Shown piece after piece: positions 31,512 through 38,619 of a stretch of 38,619 bases of DNA. Under the pieces are notes generated by a model. The model ran no database searches. It worked only from the letters and a program-made list of their open reading frames with translations, and was not told the DNA's origin. The number at the start of each line of letters is the position of its first letter. The stretch's first letter is position 1. A program made the translations under genes and the position numbers. The DNA is from JAAZKO01 sp964432115 (lineage in GTDB: Bacteria > Patescibacteriota > Microgenomatia > UBA1400 > PJMF01), in NCBI GenBank assembly GCA_964432115.1, contig CAYSMC010000039.1, positions 1-38,619 of the forward strand, given 5' to 3'.

Positions 31512-32102
31512 ATGCAAGAAAATTTGCTTTTTTTAAGCAAACCCCAATTAATTTACCAAACAGCTTTCATTGAAGCGGTGGCGGAGTTACAAGCATTAAA
31601 ACACGATCGTTACTATGTAGAAAAAAAATTAGATATTAAACAATTGAGTCAAAAACAATTTTTCAAAGCTTATTTAAAAAAGATTGCCCAGCAAGAAGCA
31701 GGCATTAATTTAGCTATTGGCCGAGTGCCACAAACAGTCTATTGGTTGATGCAAAAGCTAGCCGATGGTCAAGTAATCTGGATTGGCCGGGTAGCCATTC
31801 GTCATCAGCTCAATGATCAGCTGAGAAAAATTGGTGGCCACATCGGTTATGTAATCAGGCCGAGCGCACGGCGTCAAGGCTATGGTTCTCAACTCTTAGC
31901 TTTAACTCTAGAGAAAATTCGCCAAGGTCAGCCAAGCTTAGATACCAAGCAGGCTTTACTCACCTGTGATGAAACCAATCTGGGTTCAAAAAAAATTATC
32001 GAGAAAAACGGTGGTATTTTTAGCTCTTATAGTGAGCAAGAAGCACCACTGCCTCGCAAATTACTCTACTGGGTCCCCTATGCTTTGGGAAAAATAGGGT
32101 AG
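31512..32102 (+). CDS. GNAT-family N-acetyltransferase
   Basis: Acetyl-CoA-dependent acetyltransferase fold. The acetyl-CoA loop signature GHIGYVIRPSARRQGYGSQL (R/Q-x-x-G-x-G/A: RRQGYG) is followed by LLTCDETNLGSKKIIEKNGG, the usual C-terminal half motif. The substrate is unknown. An upstream in-frame TTG at 31404 would add 36 residues, but a TATAAT 7 nt before ATG 31512 argues for the shorter 196-aa form. The stop codon sits inside a 21-bp inverted repeat shared with the gap before the recombinase gene. Confidence 0.88.
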   Translation: MQENLLFLSKPQLIYQTAFIEAVAELQALKHDRYYVEKKLDIKQLSQKQFFKAYLKKIAQQEAGINLAIGRVPQTVYWLMQKLADGQVIWIGRVAIRHQLNDQLRKIGGHIGYVIRPSARRQGYGSQLLALTLEKIRQGQPSLDTKQALLTCDETNLGSKKIIEKNGGIFSSYSEQEAPLPRKLLYWVPYALGKIG

Positions 32103-32113
32103 TCTACCCTATT
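32093..32113. repeat. 21-bp inverted repeat over the GNAT stop
   Basis: AATAGGGTAG and CTACCCTATT are perfect reverse complements with one central T. A-rich sequence flanks both sides, so in the minus direction it resembles a terminator and in the plus direction it would protect the mRNA end. It could also be a protein-binding site ahead of the recombinase gene. Confidence 0.6.
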
Positions 32114-32144
32114 AAAAAAGCCTATTTTATTGTAAATTGAGGAT

Positions 32145-33140
32145 ATGGATAGTCAACACAATTTGGCTAAAATAAAGTCAAGTAACAAGCTAAAAAATGC
32201 TGTTAGCCGTCTCAGCACTGATCCAGATCAGGCTTTATTAGCCTTTCTCGAGTCTCTAGAGGTGGAAAAAAACTTAAGTCGCCTAACTATTCGTAACTAT
32301 AATCATTATTTAAGACGATTTAATAGTTGGTTTAAAGAGCAAGGTGCGACAGATTTAACTCAACTTGATCAAGATTTATTACGTGCGTATCGCGTTTATT
32401 TGGCTCGTTATGGTGACGACCAGGGTCGGACGCTGTCTAAAAAAACTCAAAGTTATCATGTGATTGCTCTGCGGTCTTGGTTTAAATACTTGGTGAAGAA
32501 TGATTTAGCTGTGCTTCACCCGGAGAAAATCGATTTACCTAAGGCTGAATCAACACCCATGAGTTTTGTCAGTATTGAAGAGATTGAGCGCCTATTAAAT
32601 CAACCAGAACTAAGCAGTAAAACTGGTTTGCGAGATCGTACTATTTTGGAAGTGCTCTTCTCTACTGGTTTACGGGTTAGTGAACTAGTAAAACTTGATC
32701 GCGATCAAATTAATTTAAAAAGACGAGAATTTGGAGTGATTGGTAAAGGTCGCCGGCCTAGAGTAGTCTTTTTGAGTGAGCGAGCAGCTGACTGGCTAGG
32801 TCGGTGGTTAGCTACTCGTGAAGATATGTGGCAACCCATTTTTATTCGCATGTCTGGCAAGAAAATTCATCCAGCTTTTGATGGTGAAGAAATGCGCTTG
32901 AGTACGCGCAGCGTGCAACGCTTGGTAGATAAATATGCTAGGCAAGCTCACCTAACAGTTAAACTATCTCCACATGGTATTCGTCATAGTTTTGCCACTG
33001 ATTTATTGATTAATGGCGCTGGGTTGCGGGATGTTCAAGAAATTTTGGGACACAAAAATATTGCTACCACTCAAATTTATACGCACGTCACCAAATCTCA
33101 ATTAAAAAGAGTTTATGACAAGCGCCATTCAAAATTGTAA
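32145..33140 (+). CDS. Tyrosine recombinase, XerC/XerD type
   Basis: Site-specific recombinase with an N-terminal SAM-like core-binding domain (about 25-120: LAFLESLEVEKNLSRLT, YNHYLRRFNSWF) and a catalytic domain with the full set of residues: R177 (STGLRVSEL), K201 (GKGRR), H277 and R280 (HGIRHSFAT), H303 (LGHKNI) and nucleophile Y312 (TQIYTH). Length 331 aa is slightly above the 300 aa of XerC/D because of an N-terminal tail of about 25 residues. It most likely resolves chromosome dimers, or it may belong to an element. GAGG lies 3 nt before the ATG. No partner recombinase is in the window. Confidence 0.94.
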   Translation: MDSQHNLAKIKSSNKLKNAVSRLSTDPDQALLAFLESLEVEKNLSRLTIRNYNHYLRRFNSWFKEQGATDLTQLDQDLLRAYRVYLARYGDDQGRTLSKKTQSYHVIALRSWFKYLVKNDLAVLHPEKIDLPKAESTPMSFVSIEEIERLLNQPELSSKTGLRDRTILEVLFSTGLRVSELVKLDRDQINLKRREFGVIGKGRRPRVVFLSERAADWLGRWLATREDMWQPIFIRMSGKKIHPAFDGEEMRLSTRSVQRLVDKYARQAHLTVKLSPHGIRHSFATDLLINGAGLRDVQEILGHKNIATTQIYTHVTKSQLKRVYDKRHSKL

Positions 33141-33199
33141 TCCAAAAAATTAAAAAATAACCGATGCTTCTATACTCGAGTAATAACGTCCTTTTTTTT

Positions 33200-33231
33200 A
33201 AAAAAAATATTTTAAGCAAATAATTGCTTAA
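33200..33231 (-). terminator. Candidate minus-strand terminator
   Basis: TTAAGCAA (33212-33219) and TTGCTTAA (33224-33231) form a perfect 8-bp stem with loop ATAA; read leftward it is followed by AATA and eight T. It could end transcripts of the gyrB-to-phosphatase unit. The CTCAGT/ACTGAG hairpin at 33472-33488, followed leftward by T7 after 5 nt, is a second candidate. Confidence 0.45.
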
Positions 33232-33288
33232 GCAAAAAATTAATCAAAATTAGCTTGATCTATAGGTAAATAAGTTAAAAGGTGCATT

Positions 33289-33315
33289 TTAGCAGAGTTT
33301 ATATGTGTCTGCTAA
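33289..33315. other. 27-bp inverted repeat, possible recombinase site
   Basis: TTAGCAGA and TCTGCTAA flank an 11-bp spacer (GTTTATATGTG). The size is like a Xer/dif core (two 11-bp arms and a 5-6 bp centre), and it lies 150 bp after the recombinase gene. It does not match the E. coli dif consensus; an RNA hairpin is an equally good reading. Confidence 0.3.
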
Positions 33316-33529
33316 TTGTCGATAAGGTTTTCCCGCTTCAAAAAAATAAAAAATAATCAAGATACTTGATATTTTAAATTCAATTCACCATCCTAATTAA
33401 ATCAATTGTTGAAAACGTAAACTTGATTGTTTACTCAAGTGTTGAAACTTCGTTAAGGTAAAAAAACGTTGCTCAGTTTTCTACTGAGAATAATCAATCA
33501 ATATATATTTTTAATAATCTAAAACTATA

Positions 33530-33574
33530 TTAATATATCAAAGATACTAATCTCGCCTTTTTTAATATATCAAA
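33530..33574. repeat. Pair of 13-bp direct repeats TTAATATATCAAA
   Basis: Copies at 33530-33542 and 33562-33574, 32 bp apart. The ATATATCA core also occurs in the 12-bp repeats at 30384 and 31403. Could be protein-binding sites or chance in AT-rich DNA. Confidence 0.45.
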
Positions 33575-33645
33575 TACTTACTTATTTATATAAATAATAA
33601 TCAAAGCCTTTAAATTCATTCTTACTTTAAAATTATTTTGATCAG

Positions 33646-33654
33646 TGTTAAAAT
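33646..33654 (+). promoter_or_regulatory. Extended -10 of tRNA-Ala(GGC)
   Basis: TGT-TAAAAT, 15 nt before the mature tRNA; short 5' leader. Confidence 0.5.
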
Positions 33655-33669
33655 CAAAAAGTCGAAAAA

Positions 33670-33743
33670 GGGCCGATAGCTCAGTTGGCTAGAGCGCTTC
33701 TATGGCATAGAAGAGGTCAGGGGTTCAAGTCCCCTTCGGTCCA
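33670..33743 (+). tRNA. tRNA-Ala (anticodon GGC)
   Basis: GGGCCGA pairs with TTCGGTCC's last seven bases, with G3:U70 and discriminator A. CTTCT/AGAAG encloses ATGGCAT, giving GGC. TTCAA in the T arm. CCA is not encoded. Its last 27 nt are antisense to the 3' end of the histidine phosphatase gene. With tRNA-Ala(CGC) this gives two alanine isoacceptors in the window. Confidence 0.96.
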
Positions 33744-34223
33744 CTCAAATTTTACTTCGTCTTCGTCTACTAGAATAGTCCACATTCCACATTCATAAAC
33801 ATCTTTAATAGCTTGTGCTGGACCACCGAGAATTTGCCAAAAATTGCGTACTTCCTGACTATGAGTAACAGCAAAAATTTCTAGAACACCAACTTGATCT
33901 GTGACTTTTTTGGCATAATTGGCAAAATGTGCTAATATTTTTTGTTTATTTGCCGGATTATTAGGCAATTTATGGTCGATGTCTAAAAAATCATCAACTT
34001 GCACAGTGAGCTTGAGTTTCTTGGCTAAAATAGCAGCGGTTTCTTGAGTACGTCGTTGGGGACTAGTTAAAATCAAACGCTGGATTTTTATAGATGGCTG
34101 GTTGGCAGCTAAGTGTTTAGCTAATGTTTCTGCCTGATTTTTACCCAATTCAGTTAAACCAGGATTGGCTAGAAATAGCCTTTTTTCACCATGTCGGATG
34201 AGATTAATTCGAAGTTTTATCAT
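33717..34223 (-). CDS. Histidine phosphatase (phosphoglycerate-mutase-like) family
   Basis: The RHG motif (INLIRHGEK, His phosphate acceptor) is at the N-terminus, followed by GLTELGKNQAETLAKHL, ILTSPQRRTQETA and a late second His in FAVTHSQEVRNFW. Length 168 aa fits small SixA/phosphatase-type members; the substrate is unknown. It overlaps the end of gyrA by 20 nt and so is translationally coupled to it. The last codons (EGDLNP and TGA) are read from the antisense strand of the tRNA-Ala T arm, so the C-terminus is dictated by the tRNA. Confidence 0.9.
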   Translation of the reverse strand: MIKLRINLIRHGEKRLFLANPGLTELGKNQAETLAKHLAANQPSIKIQRLILTSPQRRTQETAAILAKKLKLTVQVDDFLDIDHKLPNNPANKQKILAHFANYAKKVTDQVGVLEIFAVTHSQEVRNFWQILGGPAQAIKDVYECGMWTILVDEDEVKFEWTEGDLNP

Positions 34224-36891
34224 CTTCTTCTACAGTTAGAGCAACAGCAGCAATTTGATCATTGTCCTCGAGTTTCATTAAAATTACCCCCTGAGTTGGT
34301 CTGGTCAAAGTGGGAATCGATTTTTTGCTAATGGACATCTTAATAGCCTTGCCAGTCTTGGTGCTAATCACAATTTCCTCATGTCGGTCAGAAATCAATT
34401 TAGCAGCCGCTACTTTGCCAGTGCGTTTGGTAATTTCTGAAACTTTAACTCCCAGTCCAGAGCGTTTTTGCAAAGGATAATGTTCGAGTAAGGTGCGTTT
34501 GCCCATGCCATTTTCAGTAATAATCATGAGGCTATTTTCTTTAAAAATGGCTGCGTCATCGCGAAAAACTTCAACGCCAACCACATAATCATTGGGTTTT
34601 AAGGTAATCCCCTTTACTCCCTTAGTATCACGTTGTGAGCTTTTGACTTCCGTTTCGCTAAAGCGGATTGATTTGCCGTCATGAGTAATCAACATAATGT
34701 TGTCTTTACCGGTAGTAACTTTACCCCAGACTAATTCATCTCCTTCATTAAGAGTAATGGCGACAATGCCACTTTGGCGAATATTGTCATAGAGTTTGAC
34801 AGCAGTCTTTTTTACCAGACCTTTTTTGGTAGCTAGAGTAATATATTTATCTCGATCTTTTTCTTCATCGACAATAATAATAGATAATACTCTTTCACCA
34901 GCTTTAAGGTTTAATAAATTCACAATAGCAGTGCCTTTGGCAATGCGGCTAGCCTCTGGTATTTCAAAAGCTTTCATGTTAAAGACTCGGCCTTGGTTGG
35001 TGAACAAAAAGAGTTGGTCATGAGTGGTGCAAGTGACAATCGACATCAACACGTCTTCAGCTTTCATATTTAAACCTTTGGCGCCTTTACCACCTCGTGA
35101 TTGAGAACGGAACGCGTCTGGACTTAGGCGTTTAATATAGCCGCTTTCAGTCAGAGTAATGACTGTGCTTTCATCAGCGATTAGATCTTCTTCGTTGAAT
35201 TCTCCGACCTTACCCTTAATGACTTTAGTGAGTCGATCGTCTCCATAGGAGTTAATCATTTCTTGATTTTCAGTCACTAAAAGTTCCAAGATTTTGTTTG
35301 GATCACTGAGTAAATGAATCAAATTAACAATAGTTTCTTGAATAGTTTTGTATTCTTCTTCAATTTTTTGACGTTCCAGAGCAGCTAAACGCTTGAGTTG
35401 CATATCTAAAATAGCGGTTGCTTGTGGATCGCTTAAACCAAATTTTTTCATTAAAGCACCGTGAGCGACTTCACTATCACTGCTATTTCTAATAGTAGCA
35501 ATGACTTCATCTAAATTAACTAAAGCAATGAGTAAACCTTCTAAAATATGAGCTCGATCGCGAGCCTCTCTTAATTCAGCTTGGGCGCGACGAGTGACAA
35601 CTAATTGACGATGAATAATGTATTCTTTTAAAACTTGAGACAAAGTCATTAGTTGAGGGGTACCTTCGCTATTGAGCGCCACCATATTCAGCGAAAAACT
35701 GGTTTGTAGTTCGCTCATTTTAAAGAGTTTGTTTAAAATGACCTTGGGCCGAGCATCTTTTTTCAATTCAACAGTGATCTGCATGCCAGTACGATCTGAA
35801 TCATCACGCAAGTTTCTAATGCCACTAATTTTTTTATCTCGAATTAGGTCGGCAATTTTCATTAAGAGTCGAGCTTTATTGACTTGATAAGGTAACTCGG
35901 TGATAACGATTTCCATTTGGCCGCGTTTATTTTCTTCAATACTGGCTTTACCACGGACAACAATTCTGCCTTTGCCGGTTTGATAAGCTTCATTGATCGC
36001 TTTTTGGTCATAAATGACTCCGGCGGTTGGAAAATCTGGTCCTTTGATAAAACTCATCAATTCATCGTGGGTAATATCGCTCTCAAAACGTCCAGCTAGT
36101 TGACGAGCTTCACTGCTCAATAAAGTGTTAATACACTCAGAATTAGAATTAAGTTTTTTTTCATCAAGATTAATTTGAATATCGCTGATCGCTTTGCCTT
36201 TCTTAATCATGGCTGCCACGGCATTACAGCTTTCAGTGAGATTATGAGGAGGAATTTTGGTGGCCATACCCACCGCAATTCCTTCAGAACCCATGAGTAA
36301 GAAATTTGGCAAGCGGGTTGGCAGAACCAACGGTTCTTGCAGTGAACCATCAAAATTATCTATAAAATCAACAGTATCTTTATTAATATCCGCTAATAAT
36401 TCTTGAGTAATTTTGGCACTTCTGGCTTCAGTGTAACGCATAGCAGCTGGGCTATCACCATCAATAGAGCCAAAGTTACCCTGACCATCAACTAAGGGAT
36501 AACGCATGTTGAAATCTTGAGCGAGACGAACTAGTGCCATATAGACAGCACTATCACCGTGAGGGTGATATTTGCCTAACACATCACCGACAATTCTGGC
36601 GGATTTTTTGTAAGAGCTATTATGATGAATGCCAGATTTAAACATGGAATACAGAATACGGCGATGGACTGGTTTAAGACCATCTCTAACGTCAGGCAGA
36701 GCTCGGGAAACAATCACGCTCATGGCGTAATCTAGATACGATTTTTCCATTTCATCGACAATATTAGTGTGCTTGAGTAAACCGTATTTACTTTCTTCGG
36801 TGGTACCAAATTTAGCACTGGGGTCATCACCATTACTAGGTATTTTGTTTGTTGGTTCTTCTGACTTGGTTTGCTGTGTTTCTTCTGACAT
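34204..36891 (-). CDS. gyrA: DNA gyrase subunit A
   Basis: Breakage-reunion subunit of gyrase. MSVIVSRALPDVRDGLKPVHRR, KKSARIVGDVLGKYHPHGDS and AAMRYTEAR (catalytic Y153, with R152) are in order. The C-terminal beta-pinwheel domain contains a GyrA box (QSRGGKGAKG) and repeated blades, so this is GyrA rather than ParC. At the quinolone-region position equal to E. coli D87, the protein has Met (GDSAVYM, M118); the S83 equivalent is Ser. Residues 1-35 are a polar, poorly conserved tail. Length 895 aa is normal. It follows ppaC by 21 nt and runs into the phosphatase gene with a 20-nt overlap. Confidence 0.97.
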   Translation of the reverse strand: MSEETQQTKSEEPTNKIPSNGDDPSAKFGTTEESKYGLLKHTNIVDEMEKSYLDYAMSVIVSRALPDVRDGLKPVHRRILYSMFKSGIHHNSSYKKSARIVGDVLGKYHPHGDSAVYMALVRLAQDFNMRYPLVDGQGNFGSIDGDSPAAMRYTEARSAKITQELLADINKDTVDFIDNFDGSLQEPLVLPTRLPNFLLMGSEGIAVGMATKIPPHNLTESCNAVAAMIKKGKAISDIQINLDEKKLNSNSECINTLLSSEARQLAGRFESDITHDELMSFIKGPDFPTAGVIYDQKAINEAYQTGKGRIVVRGKASIEENKRGQMEIVITELPYQVNKARLLMKIADLIRDKKISGIRNLRDDSDRTGMQITVELKKDARPKVILNKLFKMSELQTSFSLNMVALNSEGTPQLMTLSQVLKEYIIHRQLVVTRRAQAELREARDRAHILEGLLIALVNLDEVIATIRNSSDSEVAHGALMKKFGLSDPQATAILDMQLKRLAALERQKIEEEYKTIQETIVNLIHLLSDPNKILELLVTENQEMINSYGDDRLTKVIKGKVGEFNEEDLIADESTVITLTESGYIKRLSPDAFRSQSRGGKGAKGLNMKAEDVLMSIVTCTTHDQLFLFTNQGRVFNMKAFEIPEASRIAKGTAIVNLLNLKAGERVLSIIIVDEEKDRDKYITLATKKGLVKKTAVKLYDNIRQSGIVAITLNEGDELVWGKVTTGKDNIMLITHDGKSIRFSETEVKSSQRDTKGVKGITLKPNDYVVGVEVFRDDAAIFKENSLMIITENGMGKRTLLEHYPLQKRSGLGVKVSEITKRTGKVAAAKLISDRHEEIVISTKTGKAIKMSISKKSIPTLTRPTQGVILMKLEDNDQIAAVALTVEEDDKTSN

Positions 36892-36912
36892 GTTGTTTTA
36901 GTTTTTGATACC

Positions 36913-37866
36913 TTAATTATTATTTTGTATAGCTTTTTCAATGGCGGGAGCGATTTCCTTTTTTCTAGATAATTTAGGTCCGATGTCAATAATTTGCTTG
37001 ACAGCCCGATTATTAAATGCTAACTCAGCTATTTGTCGCTCTGCGTCACCAAGCAATAAGATTTTACTATTGACTGTAAAAATATCAGAAATAACGACGA
37101 AAATTAAATCAATCGCTAACTCTCTTTTTACTTTATCCATTGCTTGTAATAGACAATCTTTTTGCTTAGCAATTAGCTGTTGTTGTTCGACTGTTTCTAA
37201 TTGATCTATCATGACTTTTTTGCCAGAAAAGTCAAAAATTTTATAGTCATTTTTGACCATGTCTTCACAAGTTAGTTGACTGAGGTCCGATTTAGCTTTA
37301 AAGATGTCCAATGTCAGTGCGTCTAAGTCATTAATCTTGGCAATTTCAGCAAGTTTTTTAGCCATTTCAATATCTTTTGCAGTGCAAGTGCTAGATTTAA
37401 AGCCAACCGTATCAGATAAAATGGCTGACAACATCAGGCCGGCTAGATTTTGGTTAGGCACAAATTGATTTTGTTCCATGAGGTGATAAACAATAGTGCA
37501 AGAAGCTCCCCAGGTTTTAAAAGTCATAAAGATAGGTTGATTGAGTGACAAATTGGCTTTATGATGATCAACAATTTCGACAATTTGCTCTTCTTTCATG
37601 CCCTCAAGACGTTGATTAGCTTCATTATGATCAACCAAAACAATTTGGTCGGTAGCTTGAATATCTTTGGCGCTGATAATCGCTGGACTATCGCTGGTAA
37701 ATTTTTTTAGTAAAAAAGCTGTTTCATGATTAATTGGACCAGCAATCACTGCTGTTGCATCTTGACGATTGAAGCAGGGAGTGTGTTTAAATAATTCAGC
37801 TAGTGCCAAAGCGGCAACCACTGAATCAGTATCTGGTTTTAGGTGGCCGATAACATAAGTTTTCAT
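36913..37866 (-). CDS. ppaC: Manganese-dependent inorganic pyrophosphatase (family II)
   Basis: DHH-family PPase that hydrolyses pyrophosphate. DHH domain: VIGHLKPDTDSV, VLVDHNEANQR, EIVDHHKANL, LSDTVGFKSSTCT. DHHA2 domain in the C-terminal third ends with the substrate motif SRKKEIAP. 317 aa is normal. AAGGA before the ATG and 11 nt to the gyrB stop show it is in the gyrase operon. The pairing with gyrase is unusual, though pyrophosphate removal favours nucleic-acid synthesis. Confidence 0.94.
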   Translation of the reverse strand: MKTYVIGHLKPDTDSVVAALALAELFKHTPCFNRQDATAVIAGPINHETAFLLKKFTSDSPAIISAKDIQATDQIVLVDHNEANQRLEGMKEEQIVEIVDHHKANLSLNQPIFMTFKTWGASCTIVYHLMEQNQFVPNQNLAGLMLSAILSDTVGFKSSTCTAKDIEMAKKLAEIAKINDLDALTLDIFKAKSDLSQLTCEDMVKNDYKIFDFSGKKVMIDQLETVEQQQLIAKQKDCLLQAMDKVKRELAIDLIFVVISDIFTVNSKILLLGDAERQIAELAFNNRAVKQIIDIGPKLSRKKEIAPAIEKAIQNNN

Positions 37867-37877
37867 AAATTTCCTTG

Positions 37878-38619
37878 TTATACATCAAGCTTAGCCATTT
37901 TGGCTCGGCTTTGAATAAATTTTTTGCGAGGAGCAACTTCACTGCCCATTAAAACGTCAAAAGTATTGTCAGCTTTGTTGGCGTCTTCAATATCGATTTT
38001 TTTAAGGACTCTAGTGCTTGGGTTCATGGTTGTACTCCAGAGTTGTTCGGGATTCATTTCACCTAAACCTTTGTAGCGCTGAATGCCGATTTTAGCATTA
38101 GGATTTTTGTCTAGAATTTTTTTAATATGTGCTTCTCGTTCTTCTTCACTGTAAGCATATGATTCATCTTTGTTGAAAGTGATTTTAAACAGTGGTGGCA
38201 TAGCCACATAAAGATAACCTTGTTCGACTACTTCTGGTAAATGGCGAAAGAAAAAGGTTAATCCAAGAGTAGTGATATGTTCGCCATCAACATCAGCATC
38301 ATTCATTAAAATAATGCGATGATAACGCAATTTTTCTTCATCAAAGCTATCGCCGATCCCACAACCTAGGGCAATGACTAAATTTTTTAGTTCCTCACTC
38401 GCGACGATGCGGTCCAGACGAGCTCGCTCGGTGTTGAGAATTTTACCTCGCAAGGGAAAAATAGCTTGAAAGCGTCGATCGCGACCTTGTTTAGCACTGC
38501 CACCTGCACTATCTCCCTCAACAATATAAATTTCACTTTCCTCTGGTTTATTGGATTGACAGTCAGCAAGTTTTCCGGGTAGGGATAAGCCCTCAAGTAA
38601 ACCTTTACGAATGACGGCA
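37878..38619 (-). CDS. gyrB: DNA gyrase subunit B, C-terminal part (cut by window edge)
   Basis: About 247 codons of gyrB. The frame is open to the last base of the window and reads KGLLEGLSLPGKLADCQSN, then the TOPRIM motif VEGDSAGGSAKQGRDRRFQA and ILMNDADVDGEHI, and ends with IQRYKGLGEMNPEQLW, NPSTRVL and RKKFIQSRAKMAKLDV. The catalytic Glu (EGDSAGG) and DxDxDG Asp residues are present. The ATPase region lies beyond the window. A TTG at 38453 is only an internal Leu codon, not a start. Confidence 0.97.
   Translation of the reverse strand, partial: AVIRKGLLEGLSLPGKLADCQSNKPEESEIYIVEGDSAGGSAKQGRDRRFQAIFPLRGKILNTERARLDRIVASEELKNLVIALGCGIGDSFDEEKLRYHRIILMNDADVDGEHITTLGLTFFFRHLPEVVEQGYLYVAMPPLFKITFNKDESYAYSEEEREAHIKKILDKNPNAKIGIQRYKGLGEMNPEQLWSTTMNPSTRVLKKIDIEDANKADNTFDVLMGSEVAPRKKFIQSRAKMAKLDV

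Larger units (their letters stand above)
33141..33669 (+). other. Gene-free, hairpin-rich region between the recombinase and tRNA-Ala
   Basis: No ORF is supported. The region is very AT-rich and holds five short perfect inverted repeats: TTAAGCAA (33212), TTAGCAGA (33289), ATCAAG (33356-33370), GTAAAC/GTTTAC (around 33417-33434) and CTCAGT/ACTGAG (33472-33488), plus T8A8 at 33192-33207 and a 13-bp direct repeat near 33530. It is the switch point between rightward and leftward genes. Terminators and a recombination site could be present. Confidence 0.6.

Noticed and set aside
1..38619. Recoded UGA (as Gly) known in some CPR lineages
   Set aside because: prfA, the pseudouridine synthase and the histidine phosphatase genes end in TGA at family-appropriate positions, and no conserved gene needs TGA read-through.
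1..38619. CRISPR array, insertion sequence or prophage
   Set aside because: No regular repeat-spacer pattern, transposase or phage structural gene is seen; the only recombinase is a Xer-type protein with housekeeping features.

Overview
The window looks like a chromosomal segment of an uncultivated Patescibacteria/CPR-type bacterium. It is AT-rich, tightly packed, reads with the standard code (TGA ends several genes, including prfA), and carries short versions of EF-Ts and YebC. Its three tRNA genes do not encode CCA. Many genes have a -10 hexamer ending 6-9 nt before the start codon, as expected for leaderless mRNAs, while others have clear AAGGA/GAAAGG ribosome binding sites. The phylum-level assignment is inference; there is no rRNA to confirm it.

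Layout. 1-4.8 kb: two low-complexity hypothetical proteins, cysS, then radC and tgt on the minus strand. 4.9-11.4 kb: a PspC-domain membrane protein and a 2080-residue protein that joins an M48-like zinc metalloprotease signature (HEISH, residues 190-194) to a C-terminal ABC1/UbiB-type kinase-like domain. 11.4-18 kb: ychF, an rpsF leader resembling the S6:S18 element, rpsF-ssb-rpsR with a strong terminator, a C-terminal processing protease, and prfA, rpmE and hisS on the minus strand. 18.2-24.7 kb: tRNA-Ala(CGC), two membrane-anchored proteins, a UPF0173 metallo-hydrolase, dnaB, tRNA-Leu(CAA) followed after 4 nt by a degenerate Lgt homologue, an RluD-family pseudouridine synthase, a structured leader ending in a terminator, a purine-type phosphoribosyltransferase and a small frame-split ORF. 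24.7-30.4 kb: a hypothetical gene, rpsB (with a histone-H1-like N-terminal extension) and tsf, a LytR_C-domain protein, a TPR protein, yebC and a polytopic membrane protein. 30.4-31.5 kb: a gene-free region of about 1.1 kb bounded by 12-bp repeats and containing several hairpins. 31.5-33.1 kb: a GNAT acetyltransferase and a Xer-type tyrosine recombinase. 33.1-33.7 kb: a second gene-free, hairpin-rich region, then tRNA-Ala(GGC). 33.7-38.6 kb, minus strand: gyrB (cut by the window edge)-ppaC-gyrA-histidine phosphatase, probably one operon.

Most genes are housekeeping (translation, tRNA charging and modification, replication, topology, rRNA modification). The most unusual items are the giant protease/kinase fusion, the structured RNA before the phosphoribosyltransferase gene, the Lgt-like protein without its catalytic residues, the H1-like extension on S2, and the two gene-free hairpin-rich blocks either side of the recombinase gene.
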